Assembly: GCA_017477935.1 (NCBI GenBank)
Contig: JAFVIC010000075.1
Location: forward strand, 1 to 64,000
DNA from: Akkermansia sp.
GTDB lineage: Bacteria; Verrucomicrobiota; Verrucomicrobiia; Verrucomicrobiales; Akkermansiaceae
Direction: 5' to 3'
DNA length: 64,000 bases
The notes beneath the pieces are model-generated. The model saw nothing but the letters and a program-made list of their open reading frames with translations. It did not search any database and was not told the origin of the DNA. Both the position numbers and the translations under genes were made by a program. Position 1 is the first letter of the stretch. Each line of letters starts with the position of its first letter. This document shows positions 53,160 through 61,784 of the stretch, piece by piece.

Positions 53160-53840
53160 TTATTTGCCGAAATGCTTTTGCGCCCAAGCGGGCATATTGC
53201 TGATATAGCGTTGCAGCCCCGGCTGGGAGAACAGGCGGGCGAAGTCAGTTTCCGGCAGCATAAAGGCATCATACTCATTACCCGGTTTGCTGTCATCGCT
53301 TTCGCGCTTCAGCTCCCACAGGCACAACTCGCAGACCTTCTTTCCCGCTGCATCGTAAAACGCCAGAATATCCTGCGGTGGGAATGTCGGCGGGCACACC
53401 CAGACAACATGCTGAGGGTTCGGTATCACCGCGCCCTCAGCATCCAGGGTGAACGATTCTTCCGTATCAGGCGCAACACGCTCCCGACAAGGTGCAATGG
53501 AGGGGCTTACCTGAGACAGTTGATTTTTGAGCTTATCAAAATCGCCCCCTTCAAATGTAACAGGCTCCACCGTTTTTTCGCCGCACCAGCAATCACCGGC
53601 TCCACACTCGACATGCCTCAATTCCGCCCGCACGGCATTCGCCAGCGCGGTTTTGAAAGCAGAGCATCTCCGCGCGAGCTGCTCTACATGTCGCTGATAG
53701 TTGCTGTTGCGGTACTGAGAATTCAGGCGGCTTACCTCAGCGGTGTTCAGCTCAATCCTGCGGGCGAGTTGCTGCTGATGGCAGCCCACTGTCAGCAGAG
53801 CCACCCCCACGCAAATGCTTAAGTTTCTTCTGTAGTTCAT
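53160..53840 (-). CDS. Lipoprotein of unknown function, paralogue of 53752-54480
   Basis: A 226-residue protein with a lipobox (LLTVGC), a helical N-terminal part with YQRHVEQLARR and ANAVRAELRHVEC, and a C-terminal domain containing FYDAAGKKVCELCLWE. The same order (YQSHVEEL, QAVRAEWHW, FFDAEGNEVCYWDE) is found in the protein encoded immediately upstream, so the two arose by tandem duplication. The gene begins 89 bases inside the upstream gene in another frame. No known family. Confidence 0.75.
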   Translation of the reverse strand: MNYRRNLSICVGVALLTVGCHQQQLARRIELNTAEVSRLNSQYRNSNYQRHVEQLARRCSAFKTALANAVRAELRHVECGAGDCWCGEKTVEPVTFEGGDFDKLKNQLSQVSPSIAPCRERVAPDTEESFTLDAEGAVIPNPQHVVWVCPPTFPPQDILAFYDAAGKKVCELCLWELKRESDDSKPGNEYDAFMLPETDFARLFSQPGLQRYISNMPAWAQKHFGK

Positions 53841-54480
53841 TATCCTTTTTCTTAACGGCTAAGACTGATGGAAGAGCCTGCAGTTGCTCATAGGCGGCAT
53901 CCGGCATCACCAATCGCGGGCGTTCCCAGGCATTCTCTCGGTGATATTCCGGCACACGAGAAACCGGCACCGTCATCGACTCATCCCAATAACAAACTTC
54001 ATTGCCCTCGGCATCGAAGAACTCCAGCACAGGAGCCACGCCACCGCAGCAATACATCCACGGCTCCATCAGCACCGGGCGCAATATATTCCCCGCCGAA
54101 TCCGGCGCCAGCCGCGGGGCCTCGCTCATAAACGACTTCTGCGGCAGCGGCGGCATGGCCTCCACCTGCCCCAATAAAGCCACGACCTTCTCAAACTCGG
54201 CCCGGTTCAGTTTCACCGGTGCGGGCAACAAGGCCTCATCACAGGCATCGCAATCATACACCCAGTGCCACTCTGCCCGCACAGCCTGCGGCAATGATTC
54301 GCGCAGACGCGCCGCACCCGATTTCAGTTCTTCCACGTGGGATTGGTATTTCTTCAGGCAATATTCTGCATGTTCACGGTCATACTCAGCCTGAGCCGAC
54401 CACAGCTGCACCTGCTGACAGCCCACCATAACCGCTACGGTCAAAAGCAACGCCATTCCTCTCCCAGCTCTACGTTTCAT
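53752..54480 (-). CDS. Lipoprotein of unknown function
   Basis: A 242-residue protein with a lipobox (AVMVGC) and the same plan as the downstream paralogue: helical part, cysteine cluster (YDCDACDE), and a C-terminal domain with CCGGVAPVLEFFDAEG. Its last ~30 codons, rich in Lys, Gly and Ser, overlap the start of the paralogue and look like recently acquired read-on sequence. The ATG at 54480 is preferred: a strong promoter ends 9 bases upstream. Confidence 0.78.
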   Translation of the reverse strand: MKRRAGRGMALLLTVAVMVGCQQVQLWSAQAEYDREHAEYCLKKYQSHVEELKSGAARLRESLPQAVRAEWHWVYDCDACDEALLPAPVKLNRAEFEKVVALLGQVEAMPPLPQKSFMSEAPRLAPDSAGNILRPVLMEPWMYCCGGVAPVLEFFDAEGNEVCYWDESMTVPVSRVPEYHRENAWERPRLVMPDAAYEQLQALPSVLAVKKKDNELQKKLKHLRGGGSADSGLPSAATRPQD

Positions 54481-54489
54481 GCGCCGCGC

Positions 54490-54518
54490 ATAGTAGCACA
54501 GTACCCCCAAACTGTCAA
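54490..54518 (-). promoter_or_regulatory. Promoter of the lipoprotein pair
   Basis: Minus strand TTGACA (54513-54518), 17 bp, TACTAT (54490-54495), ending 9 bases before the ATG. Confidence 0.8.
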
Positions 54519-54593
54519 CTTTTATGAAGCTTACAAAAAAAACGGCGGAGCCACCATTCGGCAGCCCCGCTGAATCAAACTCGAAACATCCTG

Positions 54594-55961
54594 TCACCAG
54601 CCACCGCCGAGAGCAGTGCAGAGTTTGGCCAGACTCATGCGAATTTGCTGACGGGTGGAAATGAGGTTAAGCTCAGCCGAGAGCCAGGCACGCTCAGCAG
54701 CAGCCACATTGAGGAAGTCACTCTCACCGGAGTTGAAGCGGCGCAGAGAGAGCTCTGCGGCCTCTTTGTTAGCAGCAGCGGCAGCCTGATACTGCGGCAG
54801 CTGGTTGGTAAGCTTGGCGTAGGTAATGAGCGCCGATTCCACCTCCGCGAAAGCCGCAAGCACCGTCTTACGGTACGCCTGAGCGGAGGAATCGCGCTCC
54901 AGCTCCGCGATGTTCACGCCCTCTTTGAGCGCGGTGCGGTTGAAGATAGTCTGGCTGGCGCTGGCACCCAGGTTCCAGGTTGAGTTACGCCAGAAGCCGG
55001 AGAAATCCGTACCGGCTGAGGAACCGGCACGCCCTGTGAGTGAAATCTTGGGGAACAGGTCAGCCACGCGGGCTCCGATGTTGGCCGTAGCACGGTGCAG
55101 GTCATGCTCCGCCTTCACCACATCGGGGCGGCGGCGCAGCAGCTCCGCAGGCAGACCGGTGGGCACGCGGGGAATCTTGTTGTAGGTAGCAGGGCCGGGC
55201 ATGCGCAGCGATATCTTGTCTACCGTGGTTCCCAGCAAGGTGGCCAGGGTATTCTCGCAGCTCTTGATGTTAGCCTCGTAGGTGGGAATCTGAGCACGGG
55301 TGGAGGCGATGGTGGCGCGAGCCTCCGCCAGTTCGAGATTAGCGACCATACCGACGGCCTCTTTCTTCTTGACCACATTGTAGGTACGCTCCTGGTACTC
55401 GAGCTGCTCGCGGGCAATACGCAGACTTTCTTTCGCAGAAATCCACTCGAAGTATGTGTTGGCCACACTGGCAGCAAGAGCGGTACGGGTGGCATTCGCC
55501 GCGGCTTGGGTTGAACCGAGAGATGCAGCCGCAGCCTCGACCTCACGGCGTGTACCGCCCCAGATATCGGGAGTCCACGAGACGGAGAGCGCCCCGCTCC
55601 AGCCGCCATGCGAGGTGGAGGTGTTGAAGTCACCGGCATTGTCACCACCGAAAGAGGCTGACCCCGTGGGGAACAACCCCGAGCGCGTCGAGCGCAGGGA
55701 GGCCTCCGCCTTGGCGATGGCGAGTGCCGAGCTCACCATATCAGGGTTGCCCAGGAAAGCGCGGTTAATGAGGTCGCTGAGCTGAGCATCACCGAAGCTC
55801 TGCCACCAGGCGGCAAGTGATTCCTGACCGCTGGAGGGCGGCAGGGCGTTCACCCAGGTAACGGGCAGGCCCTGATCGGGTGCACCGGTGAAGTTCGGCC
55901 CCAGTTGACAGGCGCTCAGCAGGGCGGCAGCGATTAAAACGGACGTAAAACGTATCTTCAT
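54594..55961 (-). CDS. TolC/NodT-family outer-membrane efflux lipoprotein
   Basis: A 455-residue protein with a lipobox (AALLSAC) and the outer-membrane factor fold: two repeated halves of coiled-coil helices and barrel strands (SWTPDIWGGTRREVEAAAASL; LFPKISLTGRAGSS; LRRRPDVVKAEHDLHRATANIGA). It should form the trimeric exit duct for the MacA-MacB-like pump encoded just upstream. The frame is open farther back, but that part overlaps the permease on the same strand and is not protein-like. Confidence 0.92.
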   Translation of the reverse strand: MKIRFTSVLIAAALLSACQLGPNFTGAPDQGLPVTWVNALPPSSGQESLAAWWQSFGDAQLSDLINRAFLGNPDMVSSALAIAKAEASLRSTRSGLFPTGSASFGGDNAGDFNTSTSHGGWSGALSVSWTPDIWGGTRREVEAAAASLGSTQAAANATRTALAASVANTYFEWISAKESLRIAREQLEYQERTYNVVKKKEAVGMVANLELAEARATIASTRAQIPTYEANIKSCENTLATLLGTTVDKISLRMPGPATYNKIPRVPTGLPAELLRRRPDVVKAEHDLHRATANIGARVADLFPKISLTGRAGSSAGTDFSGFWRNSTWNLGASASQTIFNRTALKEGVNIAELERDSSAQAYRKTVLAAFAEVESALITYAKLTNQLPQYQAAAAANKEAAELSLRRFNSGESDFLNVAAAERAWLSAELNLISTRQQIRMSLAKLCTALGGGW

Positions 55962-55987
55962 ATTATACTGTAAAAAAGGTGATTGAA

Positions 55988-57355
55988 TTATTCGTGACGC
56001 AGAGCGTCGATGGGGTCGAGGCGGGAGCCCTTCCAGGCGGGATACCAGCCGAACACAATGCCGATAACGGCAGCGACCGATACCGAAAGCACCATGGCCG
56101 ATACGGACGAAGCAACGGGCCAGCCCATTTTCGCACTCACAATGCCCGAGGCTATACGTCCCACAATGATGCCGATAAAACCGCCGATGGTGCACAGCAG
56201 TACGGCTTCGAGCAGGAACTGCCACATGATGTCGCGGGGGCGAGCCCCTACAGCCATGCGCAGGCCGATTTCGCGCGTACGCTCGGTGACGGATACCATC
56301 ATGATGTTCATGATACCCACGCCACCTACTACCAGCGATATCATGGCCACGGAGATGAGCAGACTGCTGATGGTGTCGGTGGTTTCCGTCATCATCTTAA
56401 CGAACTGAGAGCGGTCGCGCATGTTGAAGTCATCGAGCACGCCGGGCTCCAGCTCGTGCTGGCGACGCAGGACGGGGGTCATGGCATCCATGGCAGCATC
56501 GGGTGCCTTGCCATCGTGCAGCTGGACGGCTATGCTGTCCACCGTGCGAGTGCGCAGCGGGTGGGGAGCATTCGTGTAGGGCTGCAAATCACAACCGGGG
56601 TAAAAGTTCACGGTGGTGGTCGAGAAGGTATCAGTCGAGGAAACCTTGGCACTGTTGGCGGCACCGCCCTTGGAGATGGTGGCAGAGCCGCTGGCGCCCA
56701 TCAAACGGGTGCGGATACTTGTCCAGGGCAGCATGATGCAGTCGTCCTGGTCATTGCCCATGCCGTCGGCGCCCTTGGCCTCAAGCACACCGATGACGGT
56801 GAACACAACGTCTTTAATGCGGATATCGCTGCCGATGGGTTCGGTATCGGCATAAAGCTCCTTGGCGATGGTTTGGCCGATGACACACACGCGACTGGCT
56901 TCATCCACCTGCTTGCGGGTGAACGAGCGACCTTTGGCCACTTTCCACCCCTCGATGGAGAGGTAATGCTCGTTGCCGCCCATGATGGAGCGGGGGCTCC
57001 AGTTCTGGTTACCCACAATCACCTGGCCGCTGGCACGCACCACGGGCGAAGCCGCTTTCACAAATGTGGGACAATCCTTCATGAGAGCGTCTGAATCCGC
57101 CGCGTAGAGCGAGGCTCGCCCACCCTGCCCCGTGTTCACACCTGCCGTACTGACAGAGGCACCGGAGACGGTAATGACGTTCGTACCCATGGAGGAGAAC
57201 TTGTCGGCCACCTGCTTCTTGGAGCCCTCACCAATCTCCATAATTGCCACCACAGCCGCGATGCCGATAACAATACCGAGCACCGTGAGCGCGGCGCGCA
57301 TGGGATTGCGCACCAGGGCTTTCATGCAGGTTACAAGCAAAGTTCCTATCTTCAT
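55988..57355 (-). CDS. MacB-type ABC transporter permease
   Basis: A 455-residue inner-membrane protein: one N-terminal transmembrane helix (ALTVLGIVIGIAAVVAIMEI), a large periplasmic MacB core domain (about 45-320), and three C-terminal helices of the FtsX domain (SVAMISLVVGGVGIMNIMMVSVTERTREIGLRMAVGA). It is of the mechanotransmission type that drives an outer duct rather than a membrane channel. Unlike E. coli MacB, the ATPase is a separate protein, coupled by a 4-base overlap. Confidence 0.93.
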   Translation of the reverse strand: MKIGTLLVTCMKALVRNPMRAALTVLGIVIGIAAVVAIMEIGEGSKKQVADKFSSMGTNVITVSGASVSTAGVNTGQGGRASLYAADSDALMKDCPTFVKAASPVVRASGQVIVGNQNWSPRSIMGGNEHYLSIEGWKVAKGRSFTRKQVDEASRVCVIGQTIAKELYADTEPIGSDIRIKDVVFTVIGVLEAKGADGMGNDQDDCIMLPWTSIRTRLMGASGSATISKGGAANSAKVSSTDTFSTTTVNFYPGCDLQPYTNAPHPLRTRTVDSIAVQLHDGKAPDAAMDAMTPVLRRQHELEPGVLDDFNMRDRSQFVKMMTETTDTISSLLISVAMISLVVGGVGIMNIMMVSVTERTREIGLRMAVGARPRDIMWQFLLEAVLLCTIGGFIGIIVGRIASGIVSAKMGWPVASSVSAMVLSVSVAAVIGIVFGWYPAWKGSRLDPIDALRHE

Positions 57356-58059
57356 TTCTTAAGCGTGGCTGAGAGTTCGTCGGATACGCCTTCAAGAATC
57401 AGGCCATCGCTCATGTTGATGGCGCGGTCAGTGAAGGCGGCGGTTTTCGGGTCGTGCGTCACGATGATAACGGTGATACCCTGTTTGCGGTTGAGCTCGC
57501 GGAACATGTTCATGACTTCAACCGAGGTCGTGGAATCGAGGTTACCGGTGGGTTCGTCTGCCAGCAAGATACCGGGGTTGTTGATGAGCGAGCGGGCGAT
57601 GGCCACGCGCTGCTGCTGACCGCCGGAAAGCTGAGCCGGGGTGTGGTGCATGCGCTCCTTGAGACCCACCAGGTCAATAAGTTCAAGCGCACGGGCGCGA
57701 ATCTCAGCCGTGCTCTTGGCAGGGTGGTAATAATAGGCGGGCATCATCACATTCTCCAGCGCCGACGTGCGGGCCAACAGATTGAAGTTCTGGAACACGA
57801 AACCGATTCGCTTATTGCGCAGCAGCGCGCGCTCGTTGGCATTCAGACCCGCAACATTGTGGCCGTCTATCCAGAACTCCCCGCTCGTGGGGTGATCCAG
57901 ACACCCCAGTATGTTCATGAGGGTCGATTTACCCGAACCGGAGGCCCCGGTGAGCGACACAAATTCGCCGTCCTCAATGCGCAGGGAAATCCCCTTGAGC
58001 ACCGGCAAATCAATCTCGCCCAGGTGGTAAACCTTGGTTATGTTTTTCAGTTCTATCAT
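57352..58059 (-). CDS. ABC transporter ATP-binding protein (MacB/LolD type)
   Basis: A 235-residue ATPase with Walker A (GASGSGKSTL), Q-loop, signature LSGGQQQRVAIARSL, Walker B (ILLADEPTGNLD) and the H-loop (IIVTHD). It pairs with the permease directly downstream (ATGA overlap) and, with the fusion protein upstream and outer-membrane lipoprotein, powers a tripartite exporter. Substrate cannot be inferred; relatives export macrolides, peptides or siderophores. Confidence 0.95.
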   Translation of the reverse strand: MIELKNITKVYHLGEIDLPVLKGISLRIEDGEFVSLTGASGSGKSTLMNILGCLDHPTSGEFWIDGHNVAGLNANERALLRNKRIGFVFQNFNLLARTSALENVMMPAYYYHPAKSTAEIRARALELIDLVGLKERMHHTPAQLSGGQQQRVAIARSLINNPGILLADEPTGNLDSTTSVEVMNMFRELNRKQGITVIIVTHDPKTAAFTDRAINMSDGLILEGVSDELSATLKK

Positions 58060-58096
58060 GCTCTGAAAGAAGTTAAGGCTTGCGGTAGGTCACCGC

Positions 58097-59524
58097 TTAC
58101 ATCGGGCGACCGCCATGCCCACCGCCTGCGGGATTCTGACCGGGCTTAGGCTCCACGCCACCGGCTCCGCGCTGGCGGCGCTTTGGGCCATTCATACCGA
58201 AGAGCCCGCCCTGCTGGCCGCCCTTGACGGCAACGGCAACAGGAGAAACCGTGCGCAAACCGGTCACCAGCTTGTCGCCGGCCTCGAGTTTCTCGCCCGG
58301 CAGCGGGGTCACAATGCTGCGGGTACCATCACTTTCACCGCGAAGCACACGCACGGGGACAACCTTATCGCCCTTCTGCACCCACACCAGGGCACGCTCA
58401 CCCACGGCATCCGCGGCAGGCTCAGCAGCTGCCCCTTCTTCCTCTGCCGCAGGGGTCGCCGGAGTCTCGGGGCGCTTGCCGGCAAATGCCGGGTCAACAT
58501 ACTCGGGAGCCGGGCGGAAATCGAACGCCGCCTCGGGCACCATCAGGCAATCTTTCACCTCCTTCACAATGAAGTTGGCATTCGCGCTCATGTAGGGCAG
58601 CAGCTTGCGGTCGGGGTTCTCGATATCAATTTCCACGATATAGGTCACCACGTTTGAGGACATGGTGGCATTCGGGCGAATCTTGTTCACCACGCCGGAG
58701 AAACTTTCATTCGGCAGGGCATCCACCGTGTAGCGCACCTCCTGTCCGGCGTACACCTTGGCGATGTCGGCCTCGTTCACACTGGCCCAAATCTGCATCT
58801 TACGCAGGTCACGAGCTACCAAGAACAGGGTCGTGGCGCTCATGTTGCTCACCACCGTCTGACCGACGTTCACCTGGCGTACCACAATCGTGCCATCCAC
58901 CGGGGTGGTAATGCGGGTATAGTCGCGGTTGCGCAGCTCGCTCTCCAGCATGGCATTCGCGCTCTGCAGCTGAGCCTCGGCGTTCGCCAGCTGAGCCTGG
59001 GCACTCTGCAGAGAGGCCGCTGCATTCTCTGCCTGGGTCAGGTACTGGTCGAAATCCATCTGCGACAGAGCATCACCCACGCCCAGCTTTTTGGCACGCT
59101 CCAGGTCACGGTCAGCCTTTTTCTTGTTCACTTCGGCCTGGGATATATTGGCCTGCGCCGTGAGAATCTGAGCTTTAGCCTGAGCCACACTGGCCTCGGC
59201 GCGCTTGATGTCAAGTTCCACAATGGTGTCATCGATTCGGGCCAGCAGCTGACCGGCTTTCACCTCACTGCCGTAGTCTACCCGGTTGCCGGCGAGGTCC
59301 ACGCCGAATTCCTTAATCTCGCCCGTCACCTGAGCACCGACATCCACAAGTTCCTGCGGCTCAAGGGTGCCGGTAGCCTGCACCTTGTTCACAAAATTGT
59401 CGCGCACCACCTCAACGGTACGGAATTCCATTACCGTGCTGTCATTCCCCTGCATATAATACCACGCGGCGATCCCGCCGCCCACCAGGGCAGCGCCTAT
59501 TCCACATTTAACGATTGCATTCAC
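58097..59524 (-). CDS. Periplasmic adaptor (membrane fusion protein), MacA-like
   Basis: A 475-residue protein with an N-terminal membrane anchor (CGIGAALVGGGIAAWYYM), split lipoyl domain (GTLEPQELVDVGAQVTGEI; DYTRITTPVDGTIVVRQVNVGQTV), a long coiled-coil hairpin (about 105-205) and beta-barrel domains. An extra Ala/Glu-rich insertion (ETPATPAAEEEGAAAE) and a Gly/Arg-rich tail are unusual. The start is GTG, 8 bases after a -10 box; it opens the four-gene export operon. Confidence 0.92.
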   Translation of the reverse strand: MNAIVKCGIGAALVGGGIAAWYYMQGNDSTVMEFRTVEVVRDNFVNKVQATGTLEPQELVDVGAQVTGEIKEFGVDLAGNRVDYGSEVKAGQLLARIDDTIVELDIKRAEASVAQAKAQILTAQANISQAEVNKKKADRDLERAKKLGVGDALSQMDFDQYLTQAENAAASLQSAQAQLANAEAQLQSANAMLESELRNRDYTRITTPVDGTIVVRQVNVGQTVVSNMSATTLFLVARDLRKMQIWASVNEADIAKVYAGQEVRYTVDALPNESFSGVVNKIRPNATMSSNVVTYIVEIDIENPDRKLLPYMSANANFIVKEVKDCLMVPEAAFDFRPAPEYVDPAFAGKRPETPATPAAEEEGAAAEPAADAVGERALVWVQKGDKVVPVRVLRGESDGTRSIVTPLPGEKLEAGDKLVTGLRTVSPVAVAVKGGQQGGLFGMNGPKRRQRGAGGVEPKPGQNPAGGGHGGRPM

Positions 59525-59531
59525 AGCTTGA

Positions 59532-59559
59532 ATCTTACTCCTTCCTGTCGGCTTGTCAA
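59532..59559 (-). promoter_or_regulatory. Promoter of the MacA-MacB-TolC-type operon
   Basis: Minus strand TTGACA (59554-59559), 16 bp, TAAGAT (59532-59537), ending 7 bases before a GTG start. Confidence 0.8.
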
Positions 59560-59777
59560 GTTACTTTTATTCCTAACATCTGGCTGCAAAATCCGCAGCC
59601 CTATATGGAAAAGAACGCACCACCCCCCGTAAAATCTACACGGTACGACACAGAAATATGGAGCTACTGACAGATTTCACAGCCACCGAAAATGAGGCTT
59701 TTTCTCATTCTGCGTGTAAAACCACAACTACTGTGGGTAAATCCCCCCCTATTTTTATGTAACACGCTGTTTTTCGC

Positions 59778-59806
59778 TTGTAATGATACACTGAATATGC
59801 TATAGA
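59778..59806 (+). promoter_or_regulatory. Promoter of the 59817 barrel gene
   Basis: TTGTAA (59778-59783), 17 bp, TATAGA (59801-59806), ending 10 bases before the ATG. Confidence 0.6.
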
Positions 59807-59816
59807 TAAGGTTGCT

Positions 59817-60425
59817 ATGAAAAAGCTTCTTTCTCTCACAGCTCTGTTGGGAGTGCTGAGTGGTGCAGCCACCGCAGCTCCCTATGTTCTGCCTTCCCAT
59901 CAGCCGGGTGCCCTTACCCCCTATGACATGCAGCCCGTCTACTCCATCGAGGGTCTGTATGCCATTGCAGATGATTCCGATGATCCCAACACCGCCGGTG
60001 TACGTGTCAGTTTCAGCCTTTACAGTGATGCTGCCGATACCGTGCGCCACCAGGCCAAGCTCAGCATCGCGCCCATGTGGGGCAGCGAAGATTATGAGGA
60101 TCAGACCTCTGTGGATCTTTTCATGATGCCCGTCACGCTCGGCTACGAAATGAACATCGAGCTTACCGACATGACCCTGATTTACCTGGGTGCTAAGGCC
60201 GGTTATGCCTGGGGTAACATTGACAGCAAGGGTGAAGGGGTGAGCGATTCCGATTCCACGGGCGGTTTCACCTTCTCTGTGGGTGGCGGTCTGAAGTTCA
60301 TGTGCTCCGACTCCGTTTATGTGAACGTGGGTTACGAGTATGGTCGTACATACTTCAGCCAGGGTATCGTTGATTACGATATGGGCCAGCACATCATCTC
60401 CGTGGGTGTAGGCTGCCAGTTCTGA
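59817..60425 (+). CDS. Small outer-membrane beta-barrel protein
   Basis: A 202-residue protein with a signal peptide (MKKLLSLTALLGVLSGAATA) and alternating strands typical of 8-stranded OmpA/OmpX-like barrels (VRVSFSLYSDAADTVRHQAKLSIAP, YLGAKAGYAWGNID, FTFSVGGGLKFMC, YVNVGYEYGRTYF), ending in CQF with the terminal Phe. It is probably a structural or adhesion barrel. Followed by a strong terminator. Confidence 0.85.
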   Translation: MKKLLSLTALLGVLSGAATAAPYVLPSHQPGALTPYDMQPVYSIEGLYAIADDSDDPNTAGVRVSFSLYSDAADTVRHQAKLSIAPMWGSEDYEDQTSVDLFMMPVTLGYEMNIELTDMTLIYLGAKAGYAWGNIDSKGEGVSDSDSTGGFTFSVGGGLKFMCSDSVYVNVGYEYGRTYFSQGIVDYDMGQHIISVGVGCQF

Positions 60426-60459
60426 TAATTCCTCTTTATACAAATTATTGCAATTTATA

Positions 60460-60499
60460 CAGCTGCGGGTGTGAAAGCACCCGCAGCTGATGTTTTTTG
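60460..60499 (+). terminator. Terminator after the 59817-60425 gene
   Basis: Perfect 12-bp stem (60460-60471 with 60478-60489), 6-base loop, then ATGTTTTTT. Confidence 0.9.
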
Positions 60500-60578
60500 A
60501 CAGCCCGGGAATTATGCTTTACAGCGTAGAACTGATATGATACCATTCCATCGTAGATAATGCGCAGACGCAACGAAT

Positions 60579-61757
60579 ATGCAAGAAAACGATTCAACAA
60601 CTCGATTGGGCAATATCAGCATTGCTCTGCCCGTTGGCTGTAAACTGGGCCATTACCGTATACTTGACACGCTGGGCCAGGGTGGGTTCGGCATCACCTA
60701 TCTGGCCGAGCGTATACCGGACGGCAAACGAGTGGTTATCAAGGAAAATATGCCCGCTGCCTACTCTCACCGCAGCGACACGTCACTGACCGTAGCACCG
60801 ACCGGCACGGGCGAAGAGAAAGAGATATTCGACTGGGCGCTGGAGCGATTTCTGGAAGAGGCTCAGCTGCTGGCCGAGCTCAATCACCCCAATATCGTAC
60901 AGGTAACGGAAGCCTTCACCGCGCTCGGCACCGCTTATTACGTAATGGAACATATCGAGGGTGATATGCTGCACAAGGCGGCCCCGGCTCCCGGTGAGAT
61001 TACGGAGCAATGGTTGCGCCCCGTGCTCTGTGATATCCTGCAAGCGCTCAATTACGTGCATGGTTGCGGGTTGTTGCACCGCGATATCAAACCGAACAAT
61101 ATTCTGCTTGAGCGTACCGGCCGAGCCGTGGTTATCGACTTCGGCACAGCACGCTCCCTGCTCAGCGACCGCAGTGCCACGGTGCTCGAAAGCCCCGGGT
61201 ACTCCCCGCTCGAACAACTGCAGACCCACGGTGCCAAGGGGCCGTGGATTGACATCTACGCTCTCGGCGCCACCTGTTACCGCCTGCTCACCGGCCAGAA
61301 CCCGCCGCGAAGCCTCGACCGCCTGGGCGATGAAGACTGCTGCCCCCCTCTCGCCCTGAACCCCGACCTGCGTACCCGCTTCAGTACCGCCTTCCTGCAA
61401 GGCATAGACCGCGCCCTCTCGCTCAGTTACAAGAAACGCTGGCAATCCACTTCCGAGTGGCTCAATGGGATGAATTCCACGGTGGAGCCCGCCTCGGCCG
61501 ATATCCCCATCACCCCCATTAACCTGCCACTGCGAAAAAAAGCGCACATCTCCCAACAGAACCAACCGGCACAAAGTACACCCCCTGTCGCGCCGCCGCC
61601 TCTGCCGCAGTCGACCTCCTTACCGCCGCTCCCTCCTCTGCCGCAGTCAACCTCCGTTCCGCTCCCGCCTCTGCCGCAGTCAACCTCCTTACCGCCGCTC
61701 CCTCCTCTGCCGCAGTCAACCTCCGTTCCGCCGCCACCTTTACCGAGAACCCGCTGA
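60579..61757 (+). CDS. Ser/Thr protein kinase with proline-rich tail
   Basis: A 392-residue Hanks-type kinase. The domain (about 25-310) has LGQGGFGITYLAE, the ATP-binding Lys55, HRDIKPNN with catalytic Asp169 and Asn174, and DFG at 187-189. An insertion between the Lys and helix C (MPAAYSHRSDTSLTVAPTGTGEE) is shared with the neighbouring kinase. The C-terminal ~70 residues are tandem Pro/Leu/Gln/Ser units. No transmembrane helix. It appears catalytically competent. Confidence 0.93.
   Translation: MQENDSTTRLGNISIALPVGCKLGHYRILDTLGQGGFGITYLAERIPDGKRVVIKENMPAAYSHRSDTSLTVAPTGTGEEKEIFDWALERFLEEAQLLAELNHPNIVQVTEAFTALGTAYYVMEHIEGDMLHKAAPAPGEITEQWLRPVLCDILQALNYVHGCGLLHRDIKPNNILLERTGRAVVIDFGTARSLLSDRSATVLESPGYSPLEQLQTHGAKGPWIDIYALGATCYRLLTGQNPPRSLDRLGDEDCCPPLALNPDLRTRFSTAFLQGIDRALSLSYKKRWQSTSEWLNGMNSTVEPASADIPITPINLPLRKKAHISQQNQPAQSTPPVAPPPLPQSTSLPPLPPLPQSTSVPLPPLPQSTSLPPLPPLPQSTSVPPPPLPRTR
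61596..61750 (+). repeat. In-frame proline-rich tandem repeats
   Basis: Four to five units encoding LPQSTSxPPLPP-like blocks at the 3' end of the first kinase gene. Units are near-identical at DNA level. Confidence 0.75.
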
Positions 61758-61784
61758 CATGTGAAAGCGTAGATTACTCATAAC

